The notes under the pieces: generated by a model
Databases searched by the model: none
Told to the model about the DNA's origin: nothing
Seen by the model: the letters and a program-made list of their open reading frames with translations, nothing else
Program-made: the position numbers and the translations under genes
NCBI GenBank assembly: GCA_937951345.1
Contig: CALFCF010000009.1
Location: forward strand, 62,001 to 126,000
Direction of reading: 5' to 3'
Length of the DNA stretch: 64,000 nucleotides
Source: an uncultured Granulosicoccaceae bacterium
GTDB lineage: Bacteria; Pseudomonadota; Gammaproteobacteria; Granulosicoccales; Granulosicoccaceae
Part shown: positions 1 to 8,845 of the stretch, piece after piece
How the letters are laid out: each line of letters begins with the position of its first letter
Numbering within the stretch: position 1 is the first letter of the stretch

Positions 1-1161
1 AAGTTGATGGTGTCAGATACGGCAAAAAGTCTGCGGCGAATTTTTTATATGACTGAACGGCTCAAGGGTATGGGCAAGGTCGACGGTCTCGATTTCGATG
101 TTAAGCGTGTGCATGTGGTCGGTGCCGGTGTCATGGGTGGTGATATCGCTGCATGGTGTGTTACGCAAGGCATGGACGTGACGTTGCAGGACCGTGAAAT
201 GAAATACATAGAACCTGCACTTAAGCGCGCTAAAAAACTTTTTCGTAGACGGCTTAAAACACGAGCTGCTTCAGGAGCGGCTGAAGCGCGGTTGGTGCCA
301 GATGTCGATGCGAAAGGAGTCGAGCGTGCAGACGTTGTGATCGAAGCCATTTATGAAGATCGCGATGCAAAACAAGCGTTGTACCGGGAGCTGGAGCCGC
401 GTATGGCACCACATGCCGTGCTGGCTACCAATACGTCGGCAATTCCACTTGAGGAACTTTCCACCGCGCTTGAAAACCCGGCGCGCCTGATAGGCCTGCA
501 TTTCTTTAACCCGGTCGCAAAGATGCAATTGGTCGAAGTGGTGCACGCACCAAACACAGATCAGTCTTTTATCGATAAAGGTACTGCCTTCTGCACGCAG
601 ATAAACCGCTTCCCGATCCCTACCAAGAGTTCGCCCGGGTTTCTGGTGAATCGCGTCCTGGCGCCGTACCTGATGGAAGCCATGACAATGTACCTTGAGG
701 GTGAAAGCAAAGAAACACTGGATGCAGCTGCGGTCGATTTCGGTATGCCAATGGGGCCGATAGAGCTGGCAGATGTTGTCGGTCTGGATGTTTGCAGTAA
801 AGTAGCCGAGACGCTGGCGGGTGACGGTGTTGAAAAGCAACGTGAAATGCTTGATGGCATGCTGGCGAAAAAACATTTTGGTAAAAAATCGGGCCAGGGA
901 TTCTACGAATGGAAAAACGGAAAACCGGTAAAAGCCACCACTGATGATGATCAGAATCGTTACCCGGCGCTTGCGGAACGTCTATTGAAACCTTTCCTCG
1001 ATGAATGCAAAAAGTGCTCGAACGAGAGCATTGTTGCTGATGACGATCTGCTGGATGCCGGCATTATCTTCGGTACCGGTTTCGCACCGTTTTACGGTGG
1101 TCCAATGAACTATCTAGAGAACTACAGCGGCCAAAGCAGTGCTGCCGGAGCCAAATCATGA
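1..1161 (+). CDS. 3-hydroxyacyl-CoA dehydrogenase, FadJ/FadB-type (5' end outside window)
   Basis: The frame is open from base 1, so the gene starts upstream and only the C-terminal 386 codons are here. The visible part begins with the linker typical of the trifunctional alpha subunit (SLRRIFYMTERLKG). Next comes a Rossmann NAD site (VVGAGVMGG), the NTSAIPLEEL segment, the catalytic-His region GLHFFNPVAKM, and the two helical 3HCDH C-terminal domains. The enzyme oxidises L-3-hydroxyacyl-CoA to 3-ketoacyl-CoA in beta-oxidation. If the missing N-terminus holds a crotonase domain, this is a full FadJ-like alpha subunit. That is inference from the linker and from the thiolase immediately downstream, which overlaps it by 4 bases (ATGA), as expected for a translationally coupled fad operon. 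Confidence 0.9.
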   Translation, partial: KLMVSDTAKSLRRIFYMTERLKGMGKVDGLDFDVKRVHVVGAGVMGGDIAAWCVTQGMDVTLQDREMKYIEPALKRAKKLFRRRLKTRAASGAAEARLVPDVDAKGVERADVVIEAIYEDRDAKQALYRELEPRMAPHAVLATNTSAIPLEELSTALENPARLIGLHFFNPVAKMQLVEVVHAPNTDQSFIDKGTAFCTQINRFPIPTKSSPGFLVNRVLAPYLMEAMTMYLEGESKETLDAAAVDFGMPMGPIELADVVGLDVCSKVAETLAGDGVEKQREMLDGMLAKKHFGKKSGQGFYEWKNGKPVKATTDDDQNRYPALAERLLKPFLDECKKCSNESIVADDDLLDAGIIFGTGFAPFYGGPMNYLENYSGQSSAAGAKS

Positions 1162-2438
1162 ATTCCAGTCAATCCCGCCCGGTTGCAATAGTTGGTGGTG
1201 TGCGCATACCGTTTTGTCGCTCCAACACCAGCTATGCTGATCAGACCAACTACACGATGTTGACCACCGTACTGCGTGGACTCGTGGATAAATACAACCT
1301 TCAGGGCGAGGTGATGGGTGAAGTGAATGCCGGCGCGGTGATGACTCACAGTGCTGACTGGAACCTTGCGCGTGAAATTGTACTTGGCACTGATTTGTCA
1401 CCGGCAACACCGGGCACCACGATGCAGCAGGCCTGCGGAACCAGCCTGCAGGGTGCGATGATATCTGCCGCAAAAATTGCAACCGGGCAAATCGACTGTG
1501 CCATTGCTGCAGGCTCTGACACGACCAGTGACGTGCCGATTGTTTTTGGAAAGAAGTTTTCCAAACGCCTTATCGGTCTGGGAAAAGCCCGTTCGATGTC
1601 TGCCAAACTGAAAATCTTCAAAGGTTTCTCTCCAAAAGAGCTGGCGCCCAATCCGCCTTCAGTGTCAGAACCGCGCACATTGTTGAGTATGGGGCAACAT
1701 TGCGAGTTGATGGCTCAGGAATGGCAAATCGAGCGCCAGGCGCAGGATCAGCTGGCGATGGAAAGTCATCTAAAAGCCGCAGCTGCTTACGATGAAGGAT
1801 TCTTTGATGATTTGTTGGTGCCTTGTGCCGGTGTAACGCGTGATAACAACATGCGGCCTGACAGCAATATGGAAGTTTTATCCGGTTTACGAAACGCCTA
1901 TGAACGATCAGAAAAAGGCACACTGTCCGCTGGTAACAGCACACCCCTCACTGACGGTGCAGCCGGAGTTTTATTGTGCAGTGAAGAATGGGCGCGCGAA
2001 CGAGGGCTGCCGGTGCTTGCCTATCTGACACATGCACAAACGGCTGCAGTTGATTTTGTTGCTGGTGATGGATTGCTGATGGGGCCAACGCTTGCCGTTG
2101 CCAATATGCTAAAAAAAGCGTCGATGTCGTTACAGGACTTTGATGTCTACGAAATTCACGAAGCCTTTGCCGCTCAAGTGCTTTGTACCTTGAAAGCCTG
2201 GGAGACGGATGCGTATTGCCGTGATCATCTTGGTCTCGACGGTGCTCTAGGCAGCATTGATCGGGAGCGAATGAACATCAAAGGCAGCAGTCTGGCAGTC
2301 GGTCACCCGTTTGCTGCGACCGGTGCCCGGATCGTCGGTACACTTGCTAAAATCCTGGAGCAGCGTGGCGGTGGCAAGGGGCTGATCTCTGTCTGTACTG
2401 CCGGTGGTATGGGAGTCTGCGCGACTTTGGAGCGATGA
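1158..2438 (+). CDS. fadI: Acetyl-CoA C-acyltransferase (thiolase), FadI-like
   Basis: A 426-residue thiolase that cleaves 3-ketoacyl-CoA to acetyl-CoA and a shortened acyl-CoA. The nucleophilic cysteine lies in QQACGTSLQGA (about residue 94). The EIHEAFA motif, the catalytic-His block SLAVGHPFAATGARI and the C-terminal CTAGGMGVCA cysteine are all present. The N-AREIVLGT and NSTPLTDGAA segments match the FadI (anaerobic/bacterial beta subunit) branch better than FadA. The ATG overlaps the stop of the dehydrogenase gene (ATGA), so the two subunits are probably co-translated as an alpha/beta complex. Length is normal for FadI (about 430 residues). Confidence 0.9.
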   Translation: MNSSQSRPVAIVGGVRIPFCRSNTSYADQTNYTMLTTVLRGLVDKYNLQGEVMGEVNAGAVMTHSADWNLAREIVLGTDLSPATPGTTMQQACGTSLQGAMISAAKIATGQIDCAIAAGSDTTSDVPIVFGKKFSKRLIGLGKARSMSAKLKIFKGFSPKELAPNPPSVSEPRTLLSMGQHCELMAQEWQIERQAQDQLAMESHLKAAAAYDEGFFDDLLVPCAGVTRDNNMRPDSNMEVLSGLRNAYERSEKGTLSAGNSTPLTDGAAGVLLCSEEWARERGLPVLAYLTHAQTAAVDFVAGDGLLMGPTLAVANMLKKASMSLQDFDVYEIHEAFAAQVLCTLKAWETDAYCRDHLGLDGALGSIDRERMNIKGSSLAVGHPFAATGARIVGTLAKILEQRGGGKGLISVCTAGGMGVCATLER

Positions 2439-2511
2439 CAATATGCGCCGGATGCCGGAACAGAGTTTGCGATGATCAGGGTTATTTGCATTTCGGGGAG
2501 CTCGCGAAAAC

Positions 2512-3321
2512 ATGCATTTTTTGACCTGTAAAAATAGTGTTCGCCTATCTGGAACACATCTGTTCTCTTTTGGTAATAGCTGGCGCTTACGCAGTTCTTG
2601 TGTGCGTTATGTAGGTTTACTGGCTGCTTTCCTGTATTTGCTGCCTGCAACTTTGTCGGCACACGAGGGGGCGGATAGTCAACCAACTTATGATCGATAC
2701 AGCGTCAGCGCATCTGCCAATGGTGAAGTCGCCAATGATCTGATGGCCGCATCCCTGGCAGTCGAGCATGAAGACCGGGATTCGGCAACGCTTGCCAATC
2801 GTGTTAATGCTGACATGGCCTGGGCACTGGAACAGGTACGCCAGTTTCCCGCGGTGAATGCCCGATCAGGTAATTACAGCACCTGGCCGCAGTATTCCAA
2901 AAAGCGTGATGACAACGGTCCTCGTATCATAGGCTGGCGTTCGCGACAGGTGTTGCAACTGGAAAGCGATGATTTTCCGGCGATGCGCAAGGCGATAAAG
3001 GCACTTCAGGAGAAACTGCAAATGCGCGGTTTATCGTTGCGCCCGAAACCGGAAACGCGTGACGCCCGCGAAGAAGACTTAATCGCTGATGCACTGAATG
3101 CGTTTCAGCAACGTGCCTCGTTGGTGCAGGCAACCATGGGCGCCAGTGGCTTTCGAGTGGTCAACGTGGATATCAACACAGATTCGCGTGGTGGCAGGCC
3201 ACCTGTTATGCATCGCATGGAGGCCGATGTTTCGTCTATGAAGGTTGCGACCGAGCCGGCGATCGCTGCAGGGACGAGCCGTATAACGGTGCACGTACAC
3301 GGACGAATTCAATTGCAGTAA
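2512..3321 (+). CDS. SIMPL-domain (DUF541) periplasmic protein
   Basis: A 269-residue exported protein. The first 45 or so residues hold a hydrophobic signal segment (VGLLAAFLYLLPATLSA) ending near an Ala-x-Ala-like cleavage site. The rest resembles the SIMPL/DUF541 family: YSVSASANGEV near the start, a central WRSRQVLQLES strand and a C-terminal ITVHVHGRIQL strand. The family's role is poorly defined (periplasmic, linked to oxidative stress in some bacteria). The N-terminal extension before the signal is long and basic; an internal start is possible but no better ribosome site stands out. It sits 73 bases after the thiolase with no sign that it is part of beta-oxidation. Confidence 0.75.
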   Translation: MHFLTCKNSVRLSGTHLFSFGNSWRLRSSCVRYVGLLAAFLYLLPATLSAHEGADSQPTYDRYSVSASANGEVANDLMAASLAVEHEDRDSATLANRVNADMAWALEQVRQFPAVNARSGNYSTWPQYSKKRDDNGPRIIGWRSRQVLQLESDDFPAMRKAIKALQEKLQMRGLSLRPKPETRDAREEDLIADALNAFQQRASLVQATMGASGFRVVNVDINTDSRGGRPPVMHRMEADVSSMKVATEPAIAAGTSRITVHVHGRIQLQ

Positions 3322-3436
3322 ATAAACCGGAACAGGCTATAGCACAGACTCGTAGCTGTGAGCTGCCTGAAGTTTTTTCGCAGGTTAAATATTTCGACCG
3401 GTGGTTCCAGCAATACCGGCTAGGCCGACAGTCACT

Positions 3437-3919
3437 ATGAACATAGAAATCCAACGGGTTGATTATCGGGATTCCAATGCCTGTGAAGAGCTGATCCAGT
3501 TACTTGACAACTACGCACGCGATCCAATGGGAGGCGGGCAACCACTCGGCGACTATGCACGTACAAATCTGGCGGCCAGACTCGCTCAAATAGATGGTGC
3601 GTTATCGTTGCTGGCTAGAATTGACGGGCAGGCGGTCGGCTTTTCCAACTGTTTTCAAGGTTTTTCCACGTTCGCCTGTGCACCGGTGCTCAATGTGCAC
3701 GACATCGCGGTTGAGCAGGCCAGTCGCGGCCGTGGAATCGCCGCACGATTGCTTGAGGAAATAGCGGCGATAGCCAGTGAGCGAGGATGTTGTAAAGTCA
3801 CACTGGAAGTTTTAAAAGGTAACGCTGCGGCCAAGAGCGTTTACCTTCGCGCCGGTTTCAGACCTGCAGGTGATGGCGAATCGCATGGTCCGTACGAGTT
3901 TTGGGATCGTCAACTGTAA
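3437..3919 (+). CDS. GNAT-family N-acetyltransferase
   Basis: A 160-residue acetyl-CoA-dependent acetyltransferase. The acetyl-CoA site is the Q-x-x-R-G-x-G/A block (ASRGRGIAARLLEEIAAIA). It is preceded by the core strand LNVHDIAVE and followed by the YLRAGFRP segment typical of motif B. The substrate cannot be read from the sequence. The ATG at 3437 was chosen over an in-frame GTG at 3401 because the fold begins directly after it (MNIEIQRVDY) and the 12 extra residues look random. It is a single gene with no clear operon partner. Confidence 0.85.
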   Translation: MNIEIQRVDYRDSNACEELIQLLDNYARDPMGGGQPLGDYARTNLAARLAQIDGALSLLARIDGQAVGFSNCFQGFSTFACAPVLNVHDIAVEQASRGRGIAARLLEEIAAIASERGCCKVTLEVLKGNAAAKSVYLRAGFRPAGDGESHGPYEFWDRQL

Positions 3920-3930
3920 TACAAGCCTTT

Positions 3931-3956
3931 AGTACAAGTTTTTAGTACAAGTTAAA
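3931..3956 (+). repeat. Short direct repeat, two copies of about 12 bp
   Basis: The 12-mer TTTAGTACAAGT occurs twice back to back just after the GNAT stop codon. It is one of several short tandem duplications that mark gene ends in this window. Confidence 0.6.
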
Positions 3957-4017
3957 ACGGCGAGCTCGATTTCCGATATCTTATCTGTGTTTTTGTTTTT
4001 AACGGGGTAGTCAGATC

Positions 4018-4470
4018 ATGCAACGTTCTGAACACGAGCCTTTCCTTCAGGCGGCCATCGAACAGGCTCGGGCCGGTCTCGGACAGAGAGGCATACCGAT
4101 TGGTTCTGTGCTGGTGCTGGACGGTGAGATTGTCGGGCGCGGACACAACCAGCGCGTCCAGCACGATAGTGCCATCCGCCATGCGGAAATGGACTGTCTG
4201 GAACAGGCTGGACGGCTAACAGCAACGGATTACCGACGCTCGGTGATTTACTCAACGCTGTCACCGTGCGATATGTGCAGTGGCGCCATACTCCTCTATG
4301 GCATCCCGCACGTGGTTGTTGGTGAGAATAAAACCTTTCGTGGTCCGGAAGACTACGTTCGCTCGCGGGGGGTGCGCGTTGATGTACTCGACGATGCTGA
4401 ATGTATTCAGTTAATGGAGGATTTTATCCGCGCACATCCAACACTCTGGAACGAAGATATCGGTGAATAG
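4018..4470 (+). CDS. Cytosine deaminase, fungal FCY1-like zinc type
   Basis: A 150-residue zinc-dependent deaminase predicted to convert cytosine to uracil and ammonia. Zinc ligands and the catalytic glutamate are H55-A-E57 and P83-C84-x-x-C87. The match is to the small yeast-type cytosine deaminase rather than to bacterial CodA (amidohydrolase fold) or TadA. It shares the GIPIG entry near residue 26, RGHN, STLSPCDMCSGAI, YGIPHVVVGEN, a long C-terminal tail and the ending EDIGE characteristic of FCY1. Yeast has HGE where this protein has HAE. It stands alone without a cytosine permease. Substrate assignment rests on family resemblance only; another small nucleobase deaminase is possible. Confidence 0.85.
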   Translation: MQRSEHEPFLQAAIEQARAGLGQRGIPIGSVLVLDGEIVGRGHNQRVQHDSAIRHAEMDCLEQAGRLTATDYRRSVIYSTLSPCDMCSGAILLYGIPHVVVGENKTFRGPEDYVRSRGVRVDVLDDAECIQLMEDFIRAHPTLWNEDIGE

Positions 4471-4745
4471 AGGCATATTGGTAGCGTATTGGTAGTGCAC
4501 GGGCAGTTAATCGCGGTGCAGCGAGCGTTCACAGCACCAAACTGGATGCACTAAGCCGAATCTCGGATACGGCTAAAGGTGCATGGATATGGATTCCAAA
4601 GCGACTGATAAGTCAGCGTATACGACCGATCTGTGATCACCGCACAACTATCAGTCTGGCTCAGGTATTACACTGCCCGACTGGCCGGGACAGGCTACAA
4701 TTCGAATATAACGAACACTGGATTAACAGGTAACGAGGGTTTTAA
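4471..4745. other. Intergenic, upstream of the ETF genes
   Basis: No gene or RNA is seen in these 275 bases. A TACAAT hexamer at about 4694 could be a -10 box for the ETF operon, but no convincing -35 lies at the right distance. GAGGG about 5 bases before the ATG at 4746 is the ribosome site. Confidence 0.4.
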
Positions 4746-5495
4746 ATGAAGGTTCTGGTAGCAGTCAAGCGAGTGCTTGATTACAACGTCAAAGCCCGTG
4801 TCAAAGCTGACAAATCAGGCATTGAGCTGGCCAACGTAAAAATGTCGATGAATCCGTTCGATGAAATAGCGATCGAGGAGGCATTGCGCATCAAGGAAGC
4901 CGGTAAGGCAGAAGAAGTTATCGCGGTTTCTATTGGCCCGAGCCAGAGTCAGGAAACTATTCGCACGGCGCTGGCCATGGGTGCAGACCGTGGCATTCTG
5001 ATCGAGACTGATGACGAGGTACAGCCACTGGCAGTAGCAAAGTTATTAAAGCATGTAGCCGAGAAAGAAGAGCCCGGGCTTCTGATTGTCGGTAAGCAGG
5101 CTATTGATGACGATGCCAACCAGACCGGTCAGATGTACTCGGCAATCACCGGCTGGCCGCAAGCTACGTTTGCATCAAAGGTTGAGTTTGAAGGTGACGG
5201 GCTGAAAGTAACACGTGAAGTGGACAGTGGTCTCGAATCGATCCAGGTAGCGATGCCGGCTGTTATCACGACCGATCTTCGGCTCAATGAACCACGATAT
5301 GCCAAGCTGCCGAATATTATGAAAGCAAAGAAAAAACCACTTGAAGTGATAGCACTTGCTGATACCGGTGTAAGTATAGAGACAGGTTTGAAAACGGTTG
5401 AAGTTAATGAGCCTGAAGAACGCGAAGCCGGCATCATCGTTAAAAGTGTTGATGAGCTGGTAGACAGGTTACGCAATGAAGCCAAGGTCATCTGA
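4746..5495 (+). CDS. etfB: Electron transfer flavoprotein beta subunit
   Basis: A 249-residue EtfB. It begins [16 protein letters not shown] and has the [13 protein letters not shown] segment. The ETF-beta signature [18 protein letters not shown] holds AMP/FAD contacts, and the IMKAKKKPL region contributes the dehydrogenase recognition loop. With EtfA it takes electrons from acyl-CoA dehydrogenases and gives them to ETF-QO (encoded at 10.6-12.3 kb here). Ribosome site GAGGG precedes the ATG. Length and motifs are those of the normal respiratory (group I) ETF, not the bifurcating type, as far as can be judged by eye. Confidence 0.95.
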   Translation: MKVLVAVKRVLDYNVKARVKADKSGIELANVKMSMNPFDEIAIEEALRIKEAGKAEEVIAVSIGPSQSQETIRTALAMGADRGILIETDDEVQPLAVAKLLKHVAEKEEPGLLIVGKQAIDDDANQTGQMYSAITGWPQATFASKVEFEGDGLKVTREVDSGLESIQVAMPAVITTDLRLNEPRYAKLPNIMKAKKKPLEVIALADTGVSIETGLKTVEVNEPEEREAGIIVKSVDELVDRLRNEAKVI

Positions 5496-5549
5496 TATCC
5501 GCGCGTTGGTCATTCCAGCAATTTGCGTGAAACTTCCAGGCCATACGAC

Positions 5550-5563
5550 CTGAATCGATTCAG
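5550..5563. promoter_or_regulatory. 14-bp perfect palindrome between etfB and etfA
   Basis: CTGAATCGATTCAG is a perfect dyad in the unusually long 169-base gap between the two ETF genes. It could be an operator or a processing/pausing site; the sequence does not say which. No terminator-like T run follows. Confidence 0.35.
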
Positions 5564-5664
5564 TCGAATATATCAAACAAACCGAACAGTTAAGGTTGAT
5601 ACAGTCATCTCAGCAAAAGATCTGAAACGTATCAGCCACTATAAAAATTTATGAGAGTCTTTTT

Positions 5665-6600
5665 ATGAGTACTTTGATTCTTGCCGAACACGAAGACGGT
5701 GCACTTCGACCGGCCACCCTGAACGTTGTCAGTGCTGCATCACAGATTGGCGGTGAAGTAACTCTTTTGGTCGCAGGGCAGGGGGTGGAAGCTGTTGCCA
5801 GCGCCGCCGCATCTGTAGCTGGTGTGGCGAAAGTTCTGCATGCTGATGACGCGGCCTATGCCAATGAGATAGCTGAAAATCTCGCTGATTTAGTACTGTC
5901 ACAAGCAGATAGTCATGAGCACATACTGTTTGCTGCTACCGCCAGTGGAAAAAATGTCATGCCAAGAGTTGCAGCGATGCTCGACGTTGCCGGTATTTCC
6001 GATGTCACTGAAGTTCGCTCAAGCGATACATTTGTTCGCCCCATTTACGCCGGTAATGCGATTGCAACGGTGCAATCGTCTGATGCAAAAAAAGTTGTAT
6101 CAGTGCGTACAACTTCTTTTGAAGCAGCAGCAGAAAGCGGTGGTAGTGCCGCGGTTGAATCGATCGCTACAACTGCAGCGTCCGACAAAGTCAGTTTTAT
6201 CGGACAGGAGCTGTCTCAGTCTGACCGTCCGGAACTGACCAGTGCCAAAATAGTCGTTTCCGGTGGTCGTGGTATGCAGGATGGCTCCAACTTCAAAATG
6301 CTGGATGACATTGCCGAGAAACTCAACGCAGCAGTGGGTGCATCGCGGGCTGCAGTGGATGCGGGCTTCGTGCCGAACGAGTACCAGGTGGGTCAGACGG
6401 GTAAAGTTGTGGCACCCGATCTCTATATTGCCGTCGGTATTTCCGGTGCAATACAGCATCTGGCCGGTATGAAAGATAGCAAGGTTATTGCAGCGATTAA
6501 CAAAGACGAAGAAGCACCGATTTTCCAGGTTGCCGACTATGGCCTCGTTGAAGATCTTTTCGATGCCTTGCCGGAGTTAAACAAAGCGCTGGATGGTTGA
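5665..6600 (+). CDS. etfA: Electron transfer flavoprotein alpha subunit
   Basis: A 311-residue EtfA. The N-terminal domain (residues 1-190) starts [12 protein letters not shown]. The C-terminal FAD domain carries [32 protein letters not shown] and the ETF-alpha signature [21 protein letters not shown], ending [22 protein letters not shown]. It binds FAD and docks with EtfB. The 169-base gap to etfB is longer than usual, so etfA may have its own promoter or leader. Confidence 0.95.
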   Translation: MSTLILAEHEDGALRPATLNVVSAASQIGGEVTLLVAGQGVEAVASAAASVAGVAKVLHADDAAYANEIAENLADLVLSQADSHEHILFAATASGKNVMPRVAAMLDVAGISDVTEVRSSDTFVRPIYAGNAIATVQSSDAKKVVSVRTTSFEAAAESGGSAAVESIATTAASDKVSFIGQELSQSDRPELTSAKIVVSGGRGMQDGSNFKMLDDIAEKLNAAVGASRAAVDAGFVPNEYQVGQTGKVVAPDLYIAVGISGAIQHLAGMKDSKVIAAINKDEEAPIFQVADYGLVEDLFDALPELNKALDG

Positions 6601-6689
6601 ACCTGAATTGTTTTTCAACCGTTCGTATATTCACTATCCTAAGGAACGCTTTATTAATCAGGCCTGAAATTTAGGCCGGGAGTACAGGA

Positions 6690-8462
6690 TTGACCTATCA
6701 GGCGCCGGTTAGAGAAATTGAATTCATGTTGAACAAGGTTGTAGGCCTTGATCAGATAAATTCGTTGCCGGGATTCGAGGAAGCCACCGAAGATCTGGTC
6801 GGTGCGATCCTTGAGGAATCCTCGAAATTTTGCGGTGAAGTTCTTGCGCCACTGAATCGTGTAGGTGATGTACAGGGGAGTGTCTGGTCAGAGGACGGTG
6901 TAACAACACCTGATGGCTGGCAAGATGCTTACCAACAGTTCTGCGAGAATGGCTGGGGCGCATTGTCATTCCCTACGCAGTACGGTGGTCAGGGGCTGCC
7001 GATGAGTGTCTCTGCTGCAGTGCAGGAGATGTGGCATGCGTCGAACATGTCATTCGGTTTGTGTCCTTTACTCACTCAGGGTGCCGTTGATGCACTGCAC
7101 CACCATGCTTCAGACGAATTGAAGGATATCTACATTAGCAAAATGGTGGAGGGCACCTGGACCGGCACCATGAACCTGACTGAGCCGCAGGCCGGAACTG
7201 ACCTGGCCGCGGTTCGCACAAGTGCAGAACCCGATGGTGATCACTACCGGATTAAAGGCCAGAAGATCTACATTACCTACGGTGAACATGATCTGTCGGA
7301 GAACATAGTTCATCTGGTACTGGCCCGGCTGCCGGATGCACCTCCCGGTGTCAAAGGCATTTCGCTCTTTGTTGTTCCTAAATTCCTGGTCAATGCTGAT
7401 GGCAGCATCGGCGAGCGTAATGACGTTAAGTGTGTATCGATCGAACATAAGCTCGGTATCAACGCCAGCCCGACCTGTGTCATGTCATACGGCGATAATG
7501 ACGGTGCGATTGGTTACCTGGTCGGTAAAGAGCACCATGGATTGATGTACATGTTCACAATGATGAATCAGGCACGTCATGCGGTCGGTGTGGAAGGCTA
7601 TGCGATTGCATCCGGTGCTTATCAAAAAGCGTTGCAGTACGCCAAAGACCGCGAGCAGGGTAAAACGCTGCTTGGTAAGTCTGAGGATGATCAGGGCATC
7701 ATCAACCATCCGGATGTTCGACGTTTGCTGATGTCGATGCGATCCGGGATCGATGCGATGCGCGGGTTATCACTTGAATGCGCTGCCAGCTTCGACAAGG
7801 CAGCCAGCCATCCGGATCAGACGCAGCGCGAGTTCTTCCAGCGTCGAGGTGAGTTACTTACGCCATTGGTCAAAGGCTGGTCAACTGAATTTGGTTTGGC
7901 TCTGTGTTCATCCGGTGTGCAAATCCATGGCGGGATGGGTTTTGTTGAAGAGACCGGTGCTGCTCAGTACTATCGTGATGCGCGCATAACAACAATCTAT
8001 GAGGGCACCACTGCTATCCAGGCCAATGATTTAATCGGCCGTAAAACAGCGCGTGATGGTGGTCAGGGTATGAGCGAATTGATCGCTGATATTCGTGTAA
8101 CCATCGATGAGCTTGGTAAATCTAACCGGGTTGAGCTGCAAGTGATTGCGCGCAATCTGGCATCTGCGGTGGATGCGCTTGAAGAAACAACCCAGTGGAT
8201 GCTGGAACAGGAAAATGCGGTATTGCCCGCAGCCGGCTCTGTTGATTATCTGATGATGGGTGGACGCACAGTCGGCGGATGGTTGATGGCACGGAGCGCA
8301 CTGGCCGCGACCGGTATCACTGATGATACGGAATTTGCTGAAGCGCAAATAGCGCTGGCGCGTTTCTTTGCAGAGCACGAGCTGCCGATAGTTGATGCGG
8401 GTCGTCAGCTCGTCATCGAAGGTGGTGAGAGCACGGTCTCTGTACCGGTTCATATGCTGTAA
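6690..8462 (+). CDS. Acyl-CoA dehydrogenase, DmdC-like with C-terminal extension
   Basis: A 590-residue flavoprotein of the long acyl-CoA dehydrogenase subfamily that includes 3-methylmercaptopropionyl-CoA dehydrogenase (DmdC). It has the N-terminal helix bundle, a middle beta domain (MNLTEPQAGTDLA, KIYITYGEHD), and the C-terminal domain with the catalytic-Glu segment TIYEGTTAIQANDL. A further 120-residue C-terminal helical domain is typical of this subfamily. A TTG start was chosen because TYQAPVREIEFML matches the family's usual N-terminus and GGGAG lies about 8 bases upstream; the ATG at 6726 would remove conserved residues. It follows etfBA directly and presumably donates to that ETF. The chain-length or sulfur-substrate preference is not readable. 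Confidence 0.9.
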   Translation: MTYQAPVREIEFMLNKVVGLDQINSLPGFEEATEDLVGAILEESSKFCGEVLAPLNRVGDVQGSVWSEDGVTTPDGWQDAYQQFCENGWGALSFPTQYGGQGLPMSVSAAVQEMWHASNMSFGLCPLLTQGAVDALHHHASDELKDIYISKMVEGTWTGTMNLTEPQAGTDLAAVRTSAEPDGDHYRIKGQKIYITYGEHDLSENIVHLVLARLPDAPPGVKGISLFVVPKFLVNADGSIGERNDVKCVSIEHKLGINASPTCVMSYGDNDGAIGYLVGKEHHGLMYMFTMMNQARHAVGVEGYAIASGAYQKALQYAKDREQGKTLLGKSEDDQGIINHPDVRRLLMSMRSGIDAMRGLSLECAASFDKAASHPDQTQREFFQRRGELLTPLVKGWSTEFGLALCSSGVQIHGGMGFVEETGAAQYYRDARITTIYEGTTAIQANDLIGRKTARDGGQGMSELIADIRVTIDELGKSNRVELQVIARNLASAVDALEETTQWMLEQENAVLPAAGSVDYLMMGGRTVGGWLMARSALAATGITDDTEFAEAQIALARFFAEHELPIVDAGRQLVIEGGESTVSVPVHML

Positions 8463-8496
8463 GTGTAAAATTCAGCGATTCTGGTTCGCCGCTTAG

Positions 8497-8636
8497 GGGG
8501 CCTCTGATTTATTAGGCGAGGCAGGCAGGGCAAGGCGAAATTTGGCGAAAAAGCGGAGTGTATATGCGAATACATGGGCATTTTGAGCCGAATTTCAACG
8601 CAGCCCTGGCAACGCAGGCAATAAATCAGAGGTTCC
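8497..8636 (-). mobile_element. Element B copy 1 (140-bp MITE-like)
   Basis: A 140-bp element with 17-base inverted ends (GGAACCTCTGATTTATT at the right end read inward; the left end has GGGGCC instead of GGAACC). It is flanked by a TTAG target duplication (8493-8496 and 8637-8640). It is inverted relative to the two copies at 58.5 and 58.7 kb and nearly identical in sequence. It encodes no transposase. A 4-bp YTAR-type duplication is what IS5-group transposases leave, so it is probably moved in trans by such an enzyme (inference). It lies between the acyl-CoA dehydrogenase and enoyl-CoA hydratase genes. Confidence 0.88.
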
Positions 8637-8845
8637 TTAGATAAGTCGCGCTCGCGCAACTGGTTTGTTCGTGGATTTATGTGCTTGCACAGTACCGCCG
8701 ACCACAGCGATGTTTGCCTTGCAAGTGCTATCGCCGTAAAAATCGAGTGTAGTCTTCACAGGGTTTCGTGTTTTAATCTGCAATCGCAGCTCTCGGCATT
8801 ATCAGTGCGCAAACCTCATTTCTTTTGTTAGTTTCAGGTAAAGCC

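Noticed and set aside
4690-4702. Sigma-70 promoter before etfB
   Set aside because: TACAAT is a good -10, but no acceptable -35 hexamer stands 16-18 bases upstream.
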